Source: Gymnorhina tibicen (taxonomy: Eukaryota > Chordata > Aves > Passeriformes > Artamidae). Taken from it: a stretch of DNA of 64,000 nucleotides. Of this stretch, positions 25,201-36,392 are shown piece by piece (within the stretch, counting starts at the first letter, position 1; each line of letters opens with the position of its first letter). A program made the translations under genes and the position numbers. Where the stretch lies: assembly GCA_013399875.1 (NCBI GenBank), contig VXAZ01001670.1, forward strand, positions 62,001 through 126,000, given 5' to 3'. The notes beneath the pieces were generated by a model. It was not told the DNA's origin, made no database searches, and saw nothing but the letters and a program-made list of their open reading frames with translations.

Positions 25201-28000
25201 ATCAAAAAATAGCATGTTAAAATAGAATCATCACCCTATCAGTTTCTTTTGTGAGGAGTGGAGGAGTAAGAGACAGGAAGGCACATGTGTGCACATATAT
25301 AAGCATATAGGGACAAATATCCACATACCTTGATAGACAAATACATTGGATGTGTGAGAATTTAAGAACACAAAATATTCTATAAAGCATGTCTGTTCTC
25401 CATGCAGTACTATACTGAGGAGGCACATAAATACTTGAAGTATAGAAATCTCCTCCAGGTGACTTGTTGCTCCTTTGGTACTTTTACATAAACAAGTAGC
25501 CCCAGTAGGTGTGGATGTGCATCATTAGTGAACAGACATTTTTCACTGCCTGATTCTGAGAGAAATGAACATTTGGGTGAGGATATCTTGCATGATTCAG
25601 ATAACATTCTGAAATTCCACTTTGATTTTTGAATGTTAGCTTTCATTGAAATGGTACTATGTTATAGTTCTTTCCCATCATCAGAATTTCCCATAAACAA
25701 GAATCTTGCTTAAAGCCAAATTCAGCTTTCATGAAACTCCAGAGGTTAATTTGGCTCATCATGCTATAGGCAATTACTGTAATATGGATTTTAATCTGGT
25801 TTCTTCTTCTACAATTTTTTTCAGGTTGGACTTTGTTCTTGGACACACTCTCTTTATTATTCTATTGTTATAATTCAGCTGTAGTTACCCTCTGCTGCTT
25901 TTATTTCTGATTCTCATGGATTTAATTCAGGAAAAAATATACTTGGTATAGTATAGTATAGTATGATGACTTTTGTCACTAGACCTATTAGATATTAACT
26001 TTTATTTGCCAATAATGCTGTGAAATAATTTTTAAAAATTGCTACATGCAATATAAAAATTAACCCCAGAGCAAAGTAAAAAAACCAATCTCTATAGTTA
26101 CATCACCCTGGATACATTTTCTTTTAGAAAGCTCAGTAAGAAATCTGACTTGTGCCTCTATTTAGAGCTCATTAACTGTTCATATTTAGTTCTACTCATG
26201 CGGTGCTTCCTTGTTTTTACATTTAACATTAATACTTTAATTGCCAATAGCTGAGCAACAAAGAGCTACTACAGTCTGAGTATTCTCTTAGCATTTCTCT
26301 TCTGTGTAGTAATCGATTAATTTTAAACTGAGTGAATGGAAGGTTTAAGAGCTTAGAAAAAACCAGCATTTCGTTTTCTATTTGATACTTCTTGCTTAGT
26401 CCATTCTGTGTAATTTTCTTTCTCCACATCCTCAGCAAATACACAGCACATCTTCCACACGAGAGCTTTTTCTCGAGACCTGTCTTGCATGTATTTTTTC
26501 TTCCTTTTTTTTTTTTTATTGCTCACTCCCCATTGAGCAGGGACATTTATGGCCCAGAGGTAGCTAGGACAGGAGGGCAAAGTCTGCCTCCTGAGATATC
26601 AATGACCTGGGAATAGCATGGTCTAAGTAGATTTTTATGGCTTCAACCTTCTTCTAAAGATAGAACACTTTCTCTATCAGTTGGAGAGACTGAATAGCTG
26701 CATCTGCTCCTAATCATGCAGGTGGTAATAGCCCTGCCATTGCATAGCATTTTCTCCTTTCCTTTACTTTCATTTTTCAATTCTGCTTGCCACTGCTTGA
26801 AACAAAAGGCATTTAATGATGTGATATAACTTGAGGTCGGCAAGGGACACGTGTCTCTAGTTTGATGTCCTTGCAGTACTTCATAATGGAAGATACAGGC
26901 AGTTCATTACAAAATCTAAATGAGTGCTTTGTCTGGAAATATGCTGGGAGGATGTATGAAGCTGAACAAGGAAATTCAAATCTTTAGGAAATACTATCTA
27001 AAGACTTTGGGCATCTTCTTTGGGCTCTCTTAATGCTATATAAGCACTGTTAATTACAGACCAGCAAGTGGATTGCACTCAGTGTATCAATACAAGCTCA
27101 CAGGAGTAGGTAGGTCAGTCTGCTGATGTTCCTCAGCATGCAGATGCTATGTTACTGTGTTGCTGAACTCCAGCTCCACTCAGGGCTTTGTTTGGTTTGG
27201 AACTGCTAGGTGAGAAATGTGCACCTATTTAGGGGATGTATATTGTGCTAGATATACTGAGGGGAATAAAGAGAAAGCATACATCAATTTACATCTACCT
27301 AGAATCGACTGGAAATGCTTCTAGAACTGAACTATGGCACTAAATACGAGAAGACAAATTCAGATTTTCAGCACATACTCTATGTAACCACACTGAAAGC
27401 ACTTGCACTAGATTTGCAAGAAGGGACTCAAGTAAAAAGCTGGGTTGTTATAATTTAAAAATGTTCAGAGTGAGTCTATAATGTCACTTATCTACCATGC
27501 TCAAACAGTAGCAGTAAAGAGAAGATTATTTTAATGGTGAAATATGATAGTTTTTCGTAATTTATTCTCTGAACCTGGCTCATTGTGTTTGTGCCTAGTA
27601 TGTTTTTCAGTGTAATAGAGGAAGTTAAACTTGGTCTAAAGTGCTCACAGAAGACCAAAAAGTGAAAATAGACAACAGAGATGGTAGTTTTATAGTTCTT
27701 TATACTTAGTTTTTTTTCAAACTTAGGTAAGTGTTGAAGTTCAGACTCAGTGGCAGTTTAATGCAGTCTGATACTTTTAAATTCAGTATTTGTCAAAGTT
27801 ACACTGCAGAATTGTTGTATAATTTCCCTTTTTCATAATTAAAATAAATTGATTCTGAAACCTTTTAACATCAAATATAATTCTGCTTTTTATCCTCATC
27901 TTCAAAAGATAAGCAATACGGTACTCCCTTCCTCCCTCACTTAAGTGCTAGAGAAGATGTGAGCATCAGTGCTGAAAGGCATCCCATAGCAAACAGTTGC
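16286..28000. other. Long unique stretch, no gene or repeat recognised
   Basis: In 11.7 kb I find no secure coding exon, RNA gene or transposable element. Low-complexity bits include AT-rich sequence at 21900-21990 and a short (TATAG)n run near 25945-25965. An AATAAA-type hexamer at about 16540 follows a GC-richer patch (16440-16520) that could be old LTR sequence, but I cannot place it. The longest open frame (19067-19462, +, 131 codons) is hydrophobic and T-rich without a recognisable domain. Confidence 0.5.
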
Positions 28001-28016
28001 TGTTATCTTTTCAGGG

Positions 28017-28197
28017 TCCACCTAAGGAGGTGGATAAGGCTGCAGCAGTGAGAGTTATGTGTCAGGAAGGTTCACTTAAAACAATCAGTGAAAATCTCCA
28101 AAGTAAATTAAAGCGGGGAAAATTCTCACTTGTTGGGGCACTTAGTCTACGCTGGTTTTCTGTGTACCTTCAGGGAGCAAACACGGGAAAGGTTTAG
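28017..28197 (+). other. Acceptor-led open frame, possible terminal exon or conserved element
   Basis: A good 3' splice acceptor (tgctgttatcttttcag) ends at about 28013-28016. From GGTCCACC the frame starting Gly-Pro-Pro-Lys-Glu-Val-Asp-Lys stays open for about 60 codons to a TAG at 28195-28197. The composition is less T-rich than the surroundings and rich in Lys, Ser and Leu. I recognise no domain and see no upstream exon, so this may equally be a chance frame within conserved non-coding sequence. No poly(A) signal is evident immediately downstream. Confidence 0.2.
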
Positions 28198-31100
28198 CAT
28201 GAAAACAAAACATCCCTAAGAGCTATTTGCTTCTCTTTAGTCTCCACAAGAAAAGAAGACAAGAGTTTGAAGAGGTCCCACCCTTAAACAAGATTGAGAG
28301 CCAGACCTCATTTTAAAGATTATTTGGCAAAAGAAACACAGACAGGAAAGCTTCCCGCAGCTAGTTCGTTTGAATGGTGACCTTTATCTCTCTCCAAATG
28401 AAAATGAAAACTCTTCCTACGCTGCATGACCTCCAGTGAGGTTAGTCAGTTGCATCATGATGAGATGATGTTATAGATCAACATCTGTTTCTACTATGTC
28501 CTTTTCCCATATGTGTGTTCCATGTTAAGAAATTTTCTTCTTTATCTTTCTCTGTCCCATTTTTGCTCCTTCTTAATATCTTTTTTTTTCTTTTTTAACT
28601 ATACCTTATCCGTCCTCTCACTGCCCAGGTGTGTGACAGAAGAAAGCTATTAGGCACAAGAAAGGAATGAAGATGCTTTTGTTTTCTTCCACAGTTTCAT
28701 AATCTTTTGCAGTTTAATATGTTATCTCTGCTGCAAGAGACCTCTGCGATGACTTTGCCAAACTGCAATGGTTGTAATGTACTCCAAATTAAATGAATTT
28801 CAAAATTGGCACAGAAATCATAGCTTTACATGTGTTCCTCCTAGGAATGGGTCAGAGAAGGATTTTTTAGTTGCAGTTGGTTAGAATGTTGGCTAGGAAA
28901 ACATTAACTGTCCATTAAGAATGAATAAGCTTTTAGTATGAAGTAGCATGCCAAATTCAAGTCCGAAATGTGATCTTTTTCCTGCATTCTCTCTCTTAAT
29001 CTAGATTTTTAGTTAATTCTTATTTCCAGTAGCTGTTTCCCTTGGAAAACATTGTGCTTGCAAAAGCTCTATTTGTGTAAAGAGCTCTGATTTCAGCTAT
29101 TATTTCTGATAGTTGACTAGGATATAAAATTCTCAAAGTTACAAGTGCCATGTAGAACACAAGCACAGCATATATAATTTGAAACCAAGTCTTAAAAGAT
29201 AGAACTTATGGGAAATATTGAAACTGATACTTAATGGTAATATCGTTGCAATTAACCCTTTGTGATGTCCTTTGTGATCCCTCTTAAAGGGATCTTAAGA
29301 GTGTAAGGACCTTTACTGCACACTGGCTCTTATTTACCCACAGAACGGCTTTCAGTGCAAGTGATTTTTTTTTTCTTAATTGTCATTCTGATACTTTTTC
29401 TTGCAGATCAGGTCCTTTTTTGCTCATCATGTGAAGGTCTATGCATCTTCTGCCTTTGCAACAACAACTGTTACAGAATCTGCCCTCTAATCATGACAAA
29501 TTTCTGAATCTAGTTCTGGGAAGGCAGGGGAGAAAGATTTCTTATCTGAAGCAACAATGTTTTTCACTAGTATTGACAAAGAAAGACCAGGACAGTAGTT
29601 AAACACTCCATTCCTTCATTACCCTTTCTGGACAAGGGCTGTCCATCTGCTTGCATGGTGCACAGCCCAGTCAAGCCCTAATGCTGAGAGACTTTTTGGC
29701 ACTAAGATGAGTGGTTAATAGTAAATCTGCCATAGAGCATGACTCAGCCTTGCTAGTAAGATAAACAAATGGAATAGGTCTCTTCAGTCTCAGGTTTATA
29801 TATGCTGCAGATTTAAGCTGAATTCAACCCTGAACCATGATGTCCAAGCAAGAACATTTCACCACATCAATAGATTGGTGAGTCACAAAAACAAGCCGTG
29901 TGGAACTGAAGTTAGTGTATAGGAAAATGATTTTCTAAGGATCAGAAAGAATCCTGTGAAGCATTGAGGTATATAGAGAGATGTAACTTATAGGTAAGGT
30001 AACAGTAAAAGACCTGCTTTCATGATTTCTTGGGGTAAGAAGTTTTTGTCTGCTAAGGTCCTTCACTATGTTTGATGATAGCCAAGAACACAGGCACTAC
30101 TATGCATCATGATGAGATTTACAGGAAAATGGGATCCCAGTGCAGGTGCCAGCTGAAAAAACCTAAGGAGCTCTGAAGAACTGCCACCGCAAGTACCATT
30201 AAAATGCAAGGTGAACCCATTGAGTCGTGGCTTCTGGTAGCATTTAGATTGGCTGTTCCTGGTGGTGTAAGAATTGATTATAATAATTTTAGAAAGGAAG
30301 GTGTGTAAAAGTTGTTTTGCCTGTGGAAATATTTGGTCATTTCCAAGGCTAGGCAGTAGACAGCACAAATGGATGTAAGGGTGAGGCCCCTCTCTCTGCA
30401 ATACTTTGTGGACAGAAGAGGAGAAATATCTCACAGGCTGGTTTCATCCTTTCTTATATCTTTCTTGTCCCTCAGGAACAGGCTCATGTGCACGGAGAAG
30501 AACTGAGCACAGAGCTCTAACAGGACACACGTGAGTTTCAAGACATAGTCATCAGAAAGCCTAAATACGGGTATACGTTTTGGTCTTTTTCATACCCATT
30601 TCCAAGATTGCCTCTCTCCGGATGAGCAGTGGTGTTAATGCTTCTTATGCTATTTTGTTGTTTTCCCAGGAGATGCTTTTACCCGTAGTGCCAGTACTTA
30701 TGGTTGAGCAGCAAAGACGTAGCAGCCTCTGTGTGACACAGCTTTACTCTCACAAAGGCAGAAATGCTGAGTCTTGCTATTCAAAAGGCTGTAAAATGAA
30801 AATTGCTTAATGTAGAAGTAGCAGTGCTAGCAACCTTAGCTGTTCTTTTATTAATATATGTGCACCTCCTTTTGGCAGAGATTACACTGCATTTAAAAAC
30901 TGCTGCAGATGCTTTTTGGGAGCTCTAAGCCTGTCAATGTGGGTGGTGGTTGTTTTTTTTTAAACAGCAGCAGGAGATTTCAATCATGCTGCAGATTTCA
31001 CACTTGAAAGAATTCACAAAAGGTTCCATCCTTAGTCTGCTGAAAAGCTATGAAAAGTTAGGCTTAACTTTTTAACTGGTCTAGTGTTGGGGAATATATA

Positions 31101-32600
31101 AAAGGATTTCCATCTAGCAAGCAAACAAAGGTACATCAGAATGAAAAGAAAATTCATATCTAAGGAAGAACTGGAAAAAAATTGTAGTTTTCATCTCTTT
31201 AAATTAGGCCTTGGATGAGAGCCTGAAAACTGAGTCTCTAGAAGGATTAGGAAGTAAACGTCTTCACTTTTCAGTCTATTACAAGATTATATCAGAGCTC
31301 ATGATGAGTTGTTAAGGTGATGAAATACCCAAAGTTCAAGGCACCAAACTTCTGCTGATGGCTGTATTTGGTAGCTGTTAATCTAGCTTCTTATTGCAGA
31401 TTTAGAAAAATGAACTGTTCTGACTTAATCCTCCCTCCTTGGAATTACCAGTGTTTCAGAGACTTATATGGTTTACCTCTCTCAATAGCTCAGTATCGTC
31501 TTTCCGTCTTCATGTGTCCACTTGTCTGTGACAAATACATGAATAAAGAATTAATGCTCTCTCTCTTCACCCACCCCACTCAGTACAGTTTTGCATCTTA
31601 CTCAATAACAACAATTGTGACATTTCAAACGATCCATCAAGTTCATTCTGAATGCCTGGGGCTTCACAGAAAGGCAGCAGCCATGTCACATCCCTGTGCC
31701 TTTAGTCCACAGTTCAGTACTGTGGCTTTGGAAAACAGAACTGGATTTCATCCCTGATCTTTGGTGATCTGCTGAAATAATGTTGTTAACCCTCTAGTAC
31801 TGGGTCGAATTATGGAAGCTGAATGCATGAGTGTTTTCTTCACAGCAATCCATCTCAGATACTTCCCAATATGCGCTTGAAAAAACATATTGTAAAATTG
31901 GATGTGTTATCTATTGGGAAAAGTTTGTCCTTTGCACTCTCTCAGTATTTCATGCACACTTTTCAGTCGGGGAGTTCATAAATTACAGTTTCACAGAGAG
32001 AAAGGAGGAAGAGATGCAGCAAGGTGAGAGTCATTTTCATTTAGATGTCTTAGTAGACACCTCAGGAAACTCTCATTCCTCATACAATACTACTGCTTCT
32101 GTCCATTCATCTCCATGTGCCTCAGATTTTGGGTAGGAATAGGCAAAGATGGGCCATAACAAAGTCTTGCAAACACCGATGGTTGCAGTGACTGGGCAGA
32201 AGAGTGGGTAGGAGACAGGACGTGAAAAAATTACCTCAAATTCTCTATCTGGACACTCACTTTGGGAACTTGTTGCATCAGGCACCCAATCTGAGCACCA
32301 AACCTTGTGACCTGTTCAGACTGCCTAAGAAGGTCTGGTAAACCCTCTTGACCCTCTTTCACATGAAGGCTGTTCCAGTTTTATACCCCTTCTTTAATAT
32401 TTTTGTTTCTATTTTATGTAAATCAGAATGCCTTCATTATTCATAGGTGAACTCCATCTGGTTCTAAATCCTACAAATCTCATGATATGTTATAGCCCTA
32501 AGCCCCATAGGTGCTATTTAAGTTGAGACAATTCATCACAAAATCCTTTTCCAACTCTTGGTGAGACATAGAATTACTGGCTTCTGGAACAAGGTGACAA
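28198..32600. other. Unique sequence, possible conserved element at left edge
   Basis: Bases 28250-28480 are unusually ordered for this window (tcccgcagctagttcg, gaatggtgacctttatc) and could be conserved non-coding DNA. The rest shows no supported feature. Frames near 31368-31757 (+, 129 codons) and 30066-30434 (-, 122 codons) have no recognisable domain. Confidence 0.4.
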
Positions 32601-32970
32601 ATCAGAACCACAGAATATCCTGATGTGGAAGGGACCCACAAGGATCATCAAGTCCAACTCCTGCCCCTGCACAGGACACCCCAAAAATCACACCATCTGC
32701 CTGAGAGCATTGTCCAAATGCTTCTTGAACTCTATGACCACTTCCCTGGGGAGCCTGTTCCAGTGCCCAACCACCCTCTGGGTGAAGAACCTTTACCTGA
32801 TATCCAACCTAAACCTCCCCTACTCAACTTCAGGCCATTCTCTCGAGTCCTGTCACTAGGCACCAGAGAGGAGAGATCAGTGCCTGCCCGTCCTCTTCCC
32901 CTCATGAGGAATCTGTAGACTGCAACGAGGTCTCCCCTCAGTCTCGTCCTCTTCAGGCTGAACAAGAGGA
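32601..32970 (-). mobile_element. CR1 LINE 3' fragment, antisense
   Basis: The left edge (accacagaatatcctgatg) is the reverse complement of a CR1 3' terminus, followed by gtggaagggacccacaaggatcatc and then, in antisense, the 3' UTR phrases agcctgttccagtgcccaac, caccctctgggtgaagaac and taggcaccagagaggagag. It ends near caggctgaacaagaggata. The piece is essentially 3' UTR with no usable ORF2. It covers the same region as the duplicated part of the CR1 at 1.2-2.4 kb, and is less disrupted. Confidence 0.93.
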
Positions 32971-35329
32971 TAGGAAGGGAAGTATCTTTTCACTGTGTTA
33001 AATTTCCTGAATTCTGTTCCTTTAATGCAAATTTTTAAAATTCAAAGTAGTGCAGGAATGAGAATTAATACACTTTTACCTTTATCCTTAGTGATCTTAA
33101 TGGTACTAGAGTTACATGTTGGAAAGATTTCCTGGAAATTTCTGTCCCTCAGATATTTTCTCTCTCTGCCAGTTTGCCAAGTCCAGCCACAACATTAAAA
33201 GAGTGACTGGAGATGATGCTGTTATCCTTTTGGCTTATGTGGCCATATGACTCAGCAAGAGTTGAACTCCAGATAAATGGTGCTAATACACATTTAGAAA
33301 TGTGCATGGGTAACTCAAACTGAATCAGCATTTTTAGCATTTTCTGTGACTCTTCTATTTTCTATTGCTTACAGGAAAGCACTGTGGGAGAAAAGAAAGC
33401 TGGTGAGAGGGTGGTAATAAAAGAGCTGTGATACCTGTGTTTTATGCAACTGCTTCATCTTCATCTTTTCCTTTGACATCTTTGTTCCTTTCTTCACATT
33501 GTCCTGTCCCATAAAAACACACTTTTTCTTTTATAGGAAAGTTTGTTTTGTTTCTCTCTTTCAATTATTTCATTAATTATATTTAGGGAAATTGTTCATA
33601 TCACACATTCTCTGTAGGCTTCTCCTTTATGTGTCCAGCCAGAGGTGAGATGAAATTAGCCTTCATGGGTTTTAAAGCAATTTAGAGCAAAATTTGAGGC
33701 TAAGAAGGAGTGTGGTAATTATGCAGTGTTAACAAGCAATAGAAGTCAGCAAGGCAGAAAGGACGATTGGGAATTTGGACACAGATGTCTAAACTGGCAG
33801 CCTAGGAGACCATTTAGGGTTAAGAGTGAAGTATGCAACAGCTGCTGGTTGTGGCAAAGGAAGCTTGGATGTATATAGCTTATAGGCTCTGTGAGGGGTG
33901 CACTCACAAACCACCTTGGATCTAGTCAGAGACAAAAACCTAGTATAAAAGAAGTATAGTTACATTGTTGTTACAATTTTATCATGAGGTCTGCTCTCAG
34001 ATGTGAGGTTGATTTTTGCTAGATCAAGCTACCTGATCTACCTCTTCCCCAGGCTACTTTTCCATGAAGGAGGTGGTGGTTTATGTCCTTCTCACTTTAA
34101 AAATGCTTTGAAACTAACAGTAGTGAGGCAAAAAAAATGCTAGTGATAATTTCAGTAGAGATTTGTTGAACTGTGGTAAAGGAGAAAATATTTTCAAAGT
34201 ATCTGAAGAAATGGACCACCATGTTCTCTCATGGTGTGAACTGGAAAGGCTCCAACTTCCATCAGTGGATCTGTCCTAATCTGTGCATCAGCTGACAGTC
34301 TGGCTCACTCTTTATGAAGGCCATTTCATAAAGGGGTGGGAAAATAACACGCAAGACCTCTTCCTCAGCGTAAGCTCTCCCTGCTAGAAGCACACAGTGC
34401 TCCAGGCAACGAATGGGATGCTGAAATCAGAAAAAAATGCCACAATCGGAACTCTGGCATCTGAGAAGCTGTACTTTTGCAGAATTTTCAGCTGGTTTGT
34501 AATAGTGTTTCAGGACTGGCACACTAACAGGTTTAAACGTGTTTTAATCCGCTTATGTAATTTAAGCACCTCTGGGAGTGGTGAGCATTCATTAAATTAT
34601 TTGTTATGGTGGGAGTTCTATCATATTGAGCCAGATGCTGCTTTCCATGAGATATGCTATTGTGTCTGGCCCAAACTAAGCTGAATAACTCCATCAAATT
34701 CGATTAAGCTATAAAATAGGTCTCTGCTGTGTATTAAAATGCATCAGAGCACATTCTTGGCTCTTCTAAGCACCTGAAAAGTAACTTTATCAGCCATGCT
34801 ACAGCTGACAGTTTTCCCCTTTCCTTTGATATTACTTTTGACTCTTTCTACATCATTACCCATCCTACAGACAAATGTTCGTAACAGCTGATTTAGTTGA
34901 GGAGAAACATAGTGGTGTGAAATGGCTCAGAGGTCTCCTTTATTGCTGAATATTGCAGAATGTTATCCAAATTAGAACAAACTTGATTTTGTAGGGAACA
35001 AAGAAAAATTGTTCAAGTGCATGTTCTGTATTATTTATTCTCCCTCCATTTTGTGAATTAATACACCTGTGAGCAACATAGCCCTGCATAATTTGCAAGC
35101 AAAGATCCAGTCCTGTGTTTTTCCCATGCCCAGATTGCCCTTGATCTGAAGAGGAGTTTGGAATTTGCTAGGAGTATGAAAGCAAACCATCATATAAGGC
35201 ATATGCTCTCTTGGCACGGGTTACAACTGAGGTAAGACCAGACCAAAAATCTCATACATGTAAATAATGTACACAAGTGCAGTATAATTTCTTTTCGCTT
35301 CATTTCTGAAACATTTTCTCTAAGGACTC
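32971..35329. other. Unique sequence with a possible conserved block at 34.4-34.9 kb
   Basis: No exon or repeat is supported. The block 34390-34930 has long AT-rich runs with homeodomain-like cores (cattcattaaattat, ccgcttatgtaatttaagc) and reads like vertebrate conserved non-coding sequence. This is a visual impression only. Confidence 0.4.
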
Positions 35330-36392
35330 TGTCATGGTTTGACACTGGGCCAATGCCAGGCACCCACTAGAGTCATTTGCTTACCCTCCCCTGCCACAGC
35401 TGGGCAGAGAAGGGAAAAGGAAAAAAAAAAAAATTAATGAACGCTTCATGAGTGAGATAAGGACCGGGAGAAACACTTCAAGGGTGAAACAGGCTCAAAT
35501 TAAGCTGTGATGTCAATTTATAACTAACAGAATCAGAGGAGGATAATGAGAAGTAAAATAAGCCCTTAGAACACCCTTCCACCTCTTCCCTCCTTCCCAC
35601 TGACAGGAGTGCAGGGAGCCAGGGCTTGGGGGTTTGGTCAGTTCATCACCGATATCTCCTTCTGCTGCTCCGGGAGAGGAGCCCTCCCCTGTGAGGCCGT
35701 GGGGTCCCTCCCACGGGAGACAGTTCTCCAGGAACTTCCCGGTGTGGGTCACGAGCAGCAGCAACACCGCACCTGCTGCAGCGTGAGTCCCTCCCACGGG
35801 CACACAGCCCTCCCAAAACTGCTGTGGCGTGGGTCTCTTCCCACGGGGTGCAGTCCTCCAAGGACAGGCTGCTCCAGCCGGGAAGCAAGGGCCCTCTCTT
35901 CTCCACCGGGTCTCCCACTGGATCACAGCCTCCTCCAGGCATCCACCCGCTCCAGCGTGGGCACCTCCCCACGGGCTGCGGGTGGATCTCTGCATCCCCT
36001 GTGGATCCCCATGGGCTGCAGGGGCACAGCTGCTTCACCATGGTCTGCACCATGGCCTGCAGAGGAACCTCGGCTCCGGCGCCTGGAGCACCTCCTCCCC
36101 CTCCTTCTCCACTGACCTTCGTGTTGCCATGTTTTTTCCCTCACATATTCTTACCTCCTCCTTTTCTCTGACTGGAATCCAAAATCTTGTGACTTTGTTT
36201 TGATTTTCTTCTTAAATATGTCATCACAGAGGTGTTACCAACCTCTCTCACTGGCCCAGTTTTGGCCAGCAGCATGTCCATCTTCAGAGCCATCAGCCAT
36301 TGGCTCTGCCGGACATGGTGGGGAACTTCCAGCAGCTTCCTCACAGGAGCCATCTTTGTGGCCCCCCTGCCACCTAAAACCAGGCCGTGCCA
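35330..36392 (-). mobile_element. GC-rich ERV solo LTR, antisense
   Basis: The element runs from tgtcatggtttgacactggg (35330) to aaaaccaggccgtgcca (36392), so on the minus strand it begins TGGCACGG and ends TCAAACCATGACA, with the TG...CA ends of a retroviral LTR. On the plus strand it contains ggccaatgccaggcaccca, cttcatgagtgagataaggac, then a GC-rich array of units built round ccctcccacggg at about 35708, 35790, 35837 and 35966, then tgaccttcgtgttg and gccagcagcatgtcc. I recognise this as a common bird ERV LTR. No gag, pol or env sequence adjoins, so it is a solo LTR made by recombination. I could not find a convincing target-site duplication. All open frames of 70-168 codons inside it are chance products of GC richness. 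Confidence 0.88.

Noticed and set aside
35513..36203. Overlapping open frames of 70-168 codons on both strands
   Set aside because: They lie inside a recognisable GC-rich LTR, overlap in several frames and have no domain, so they are chance frames.
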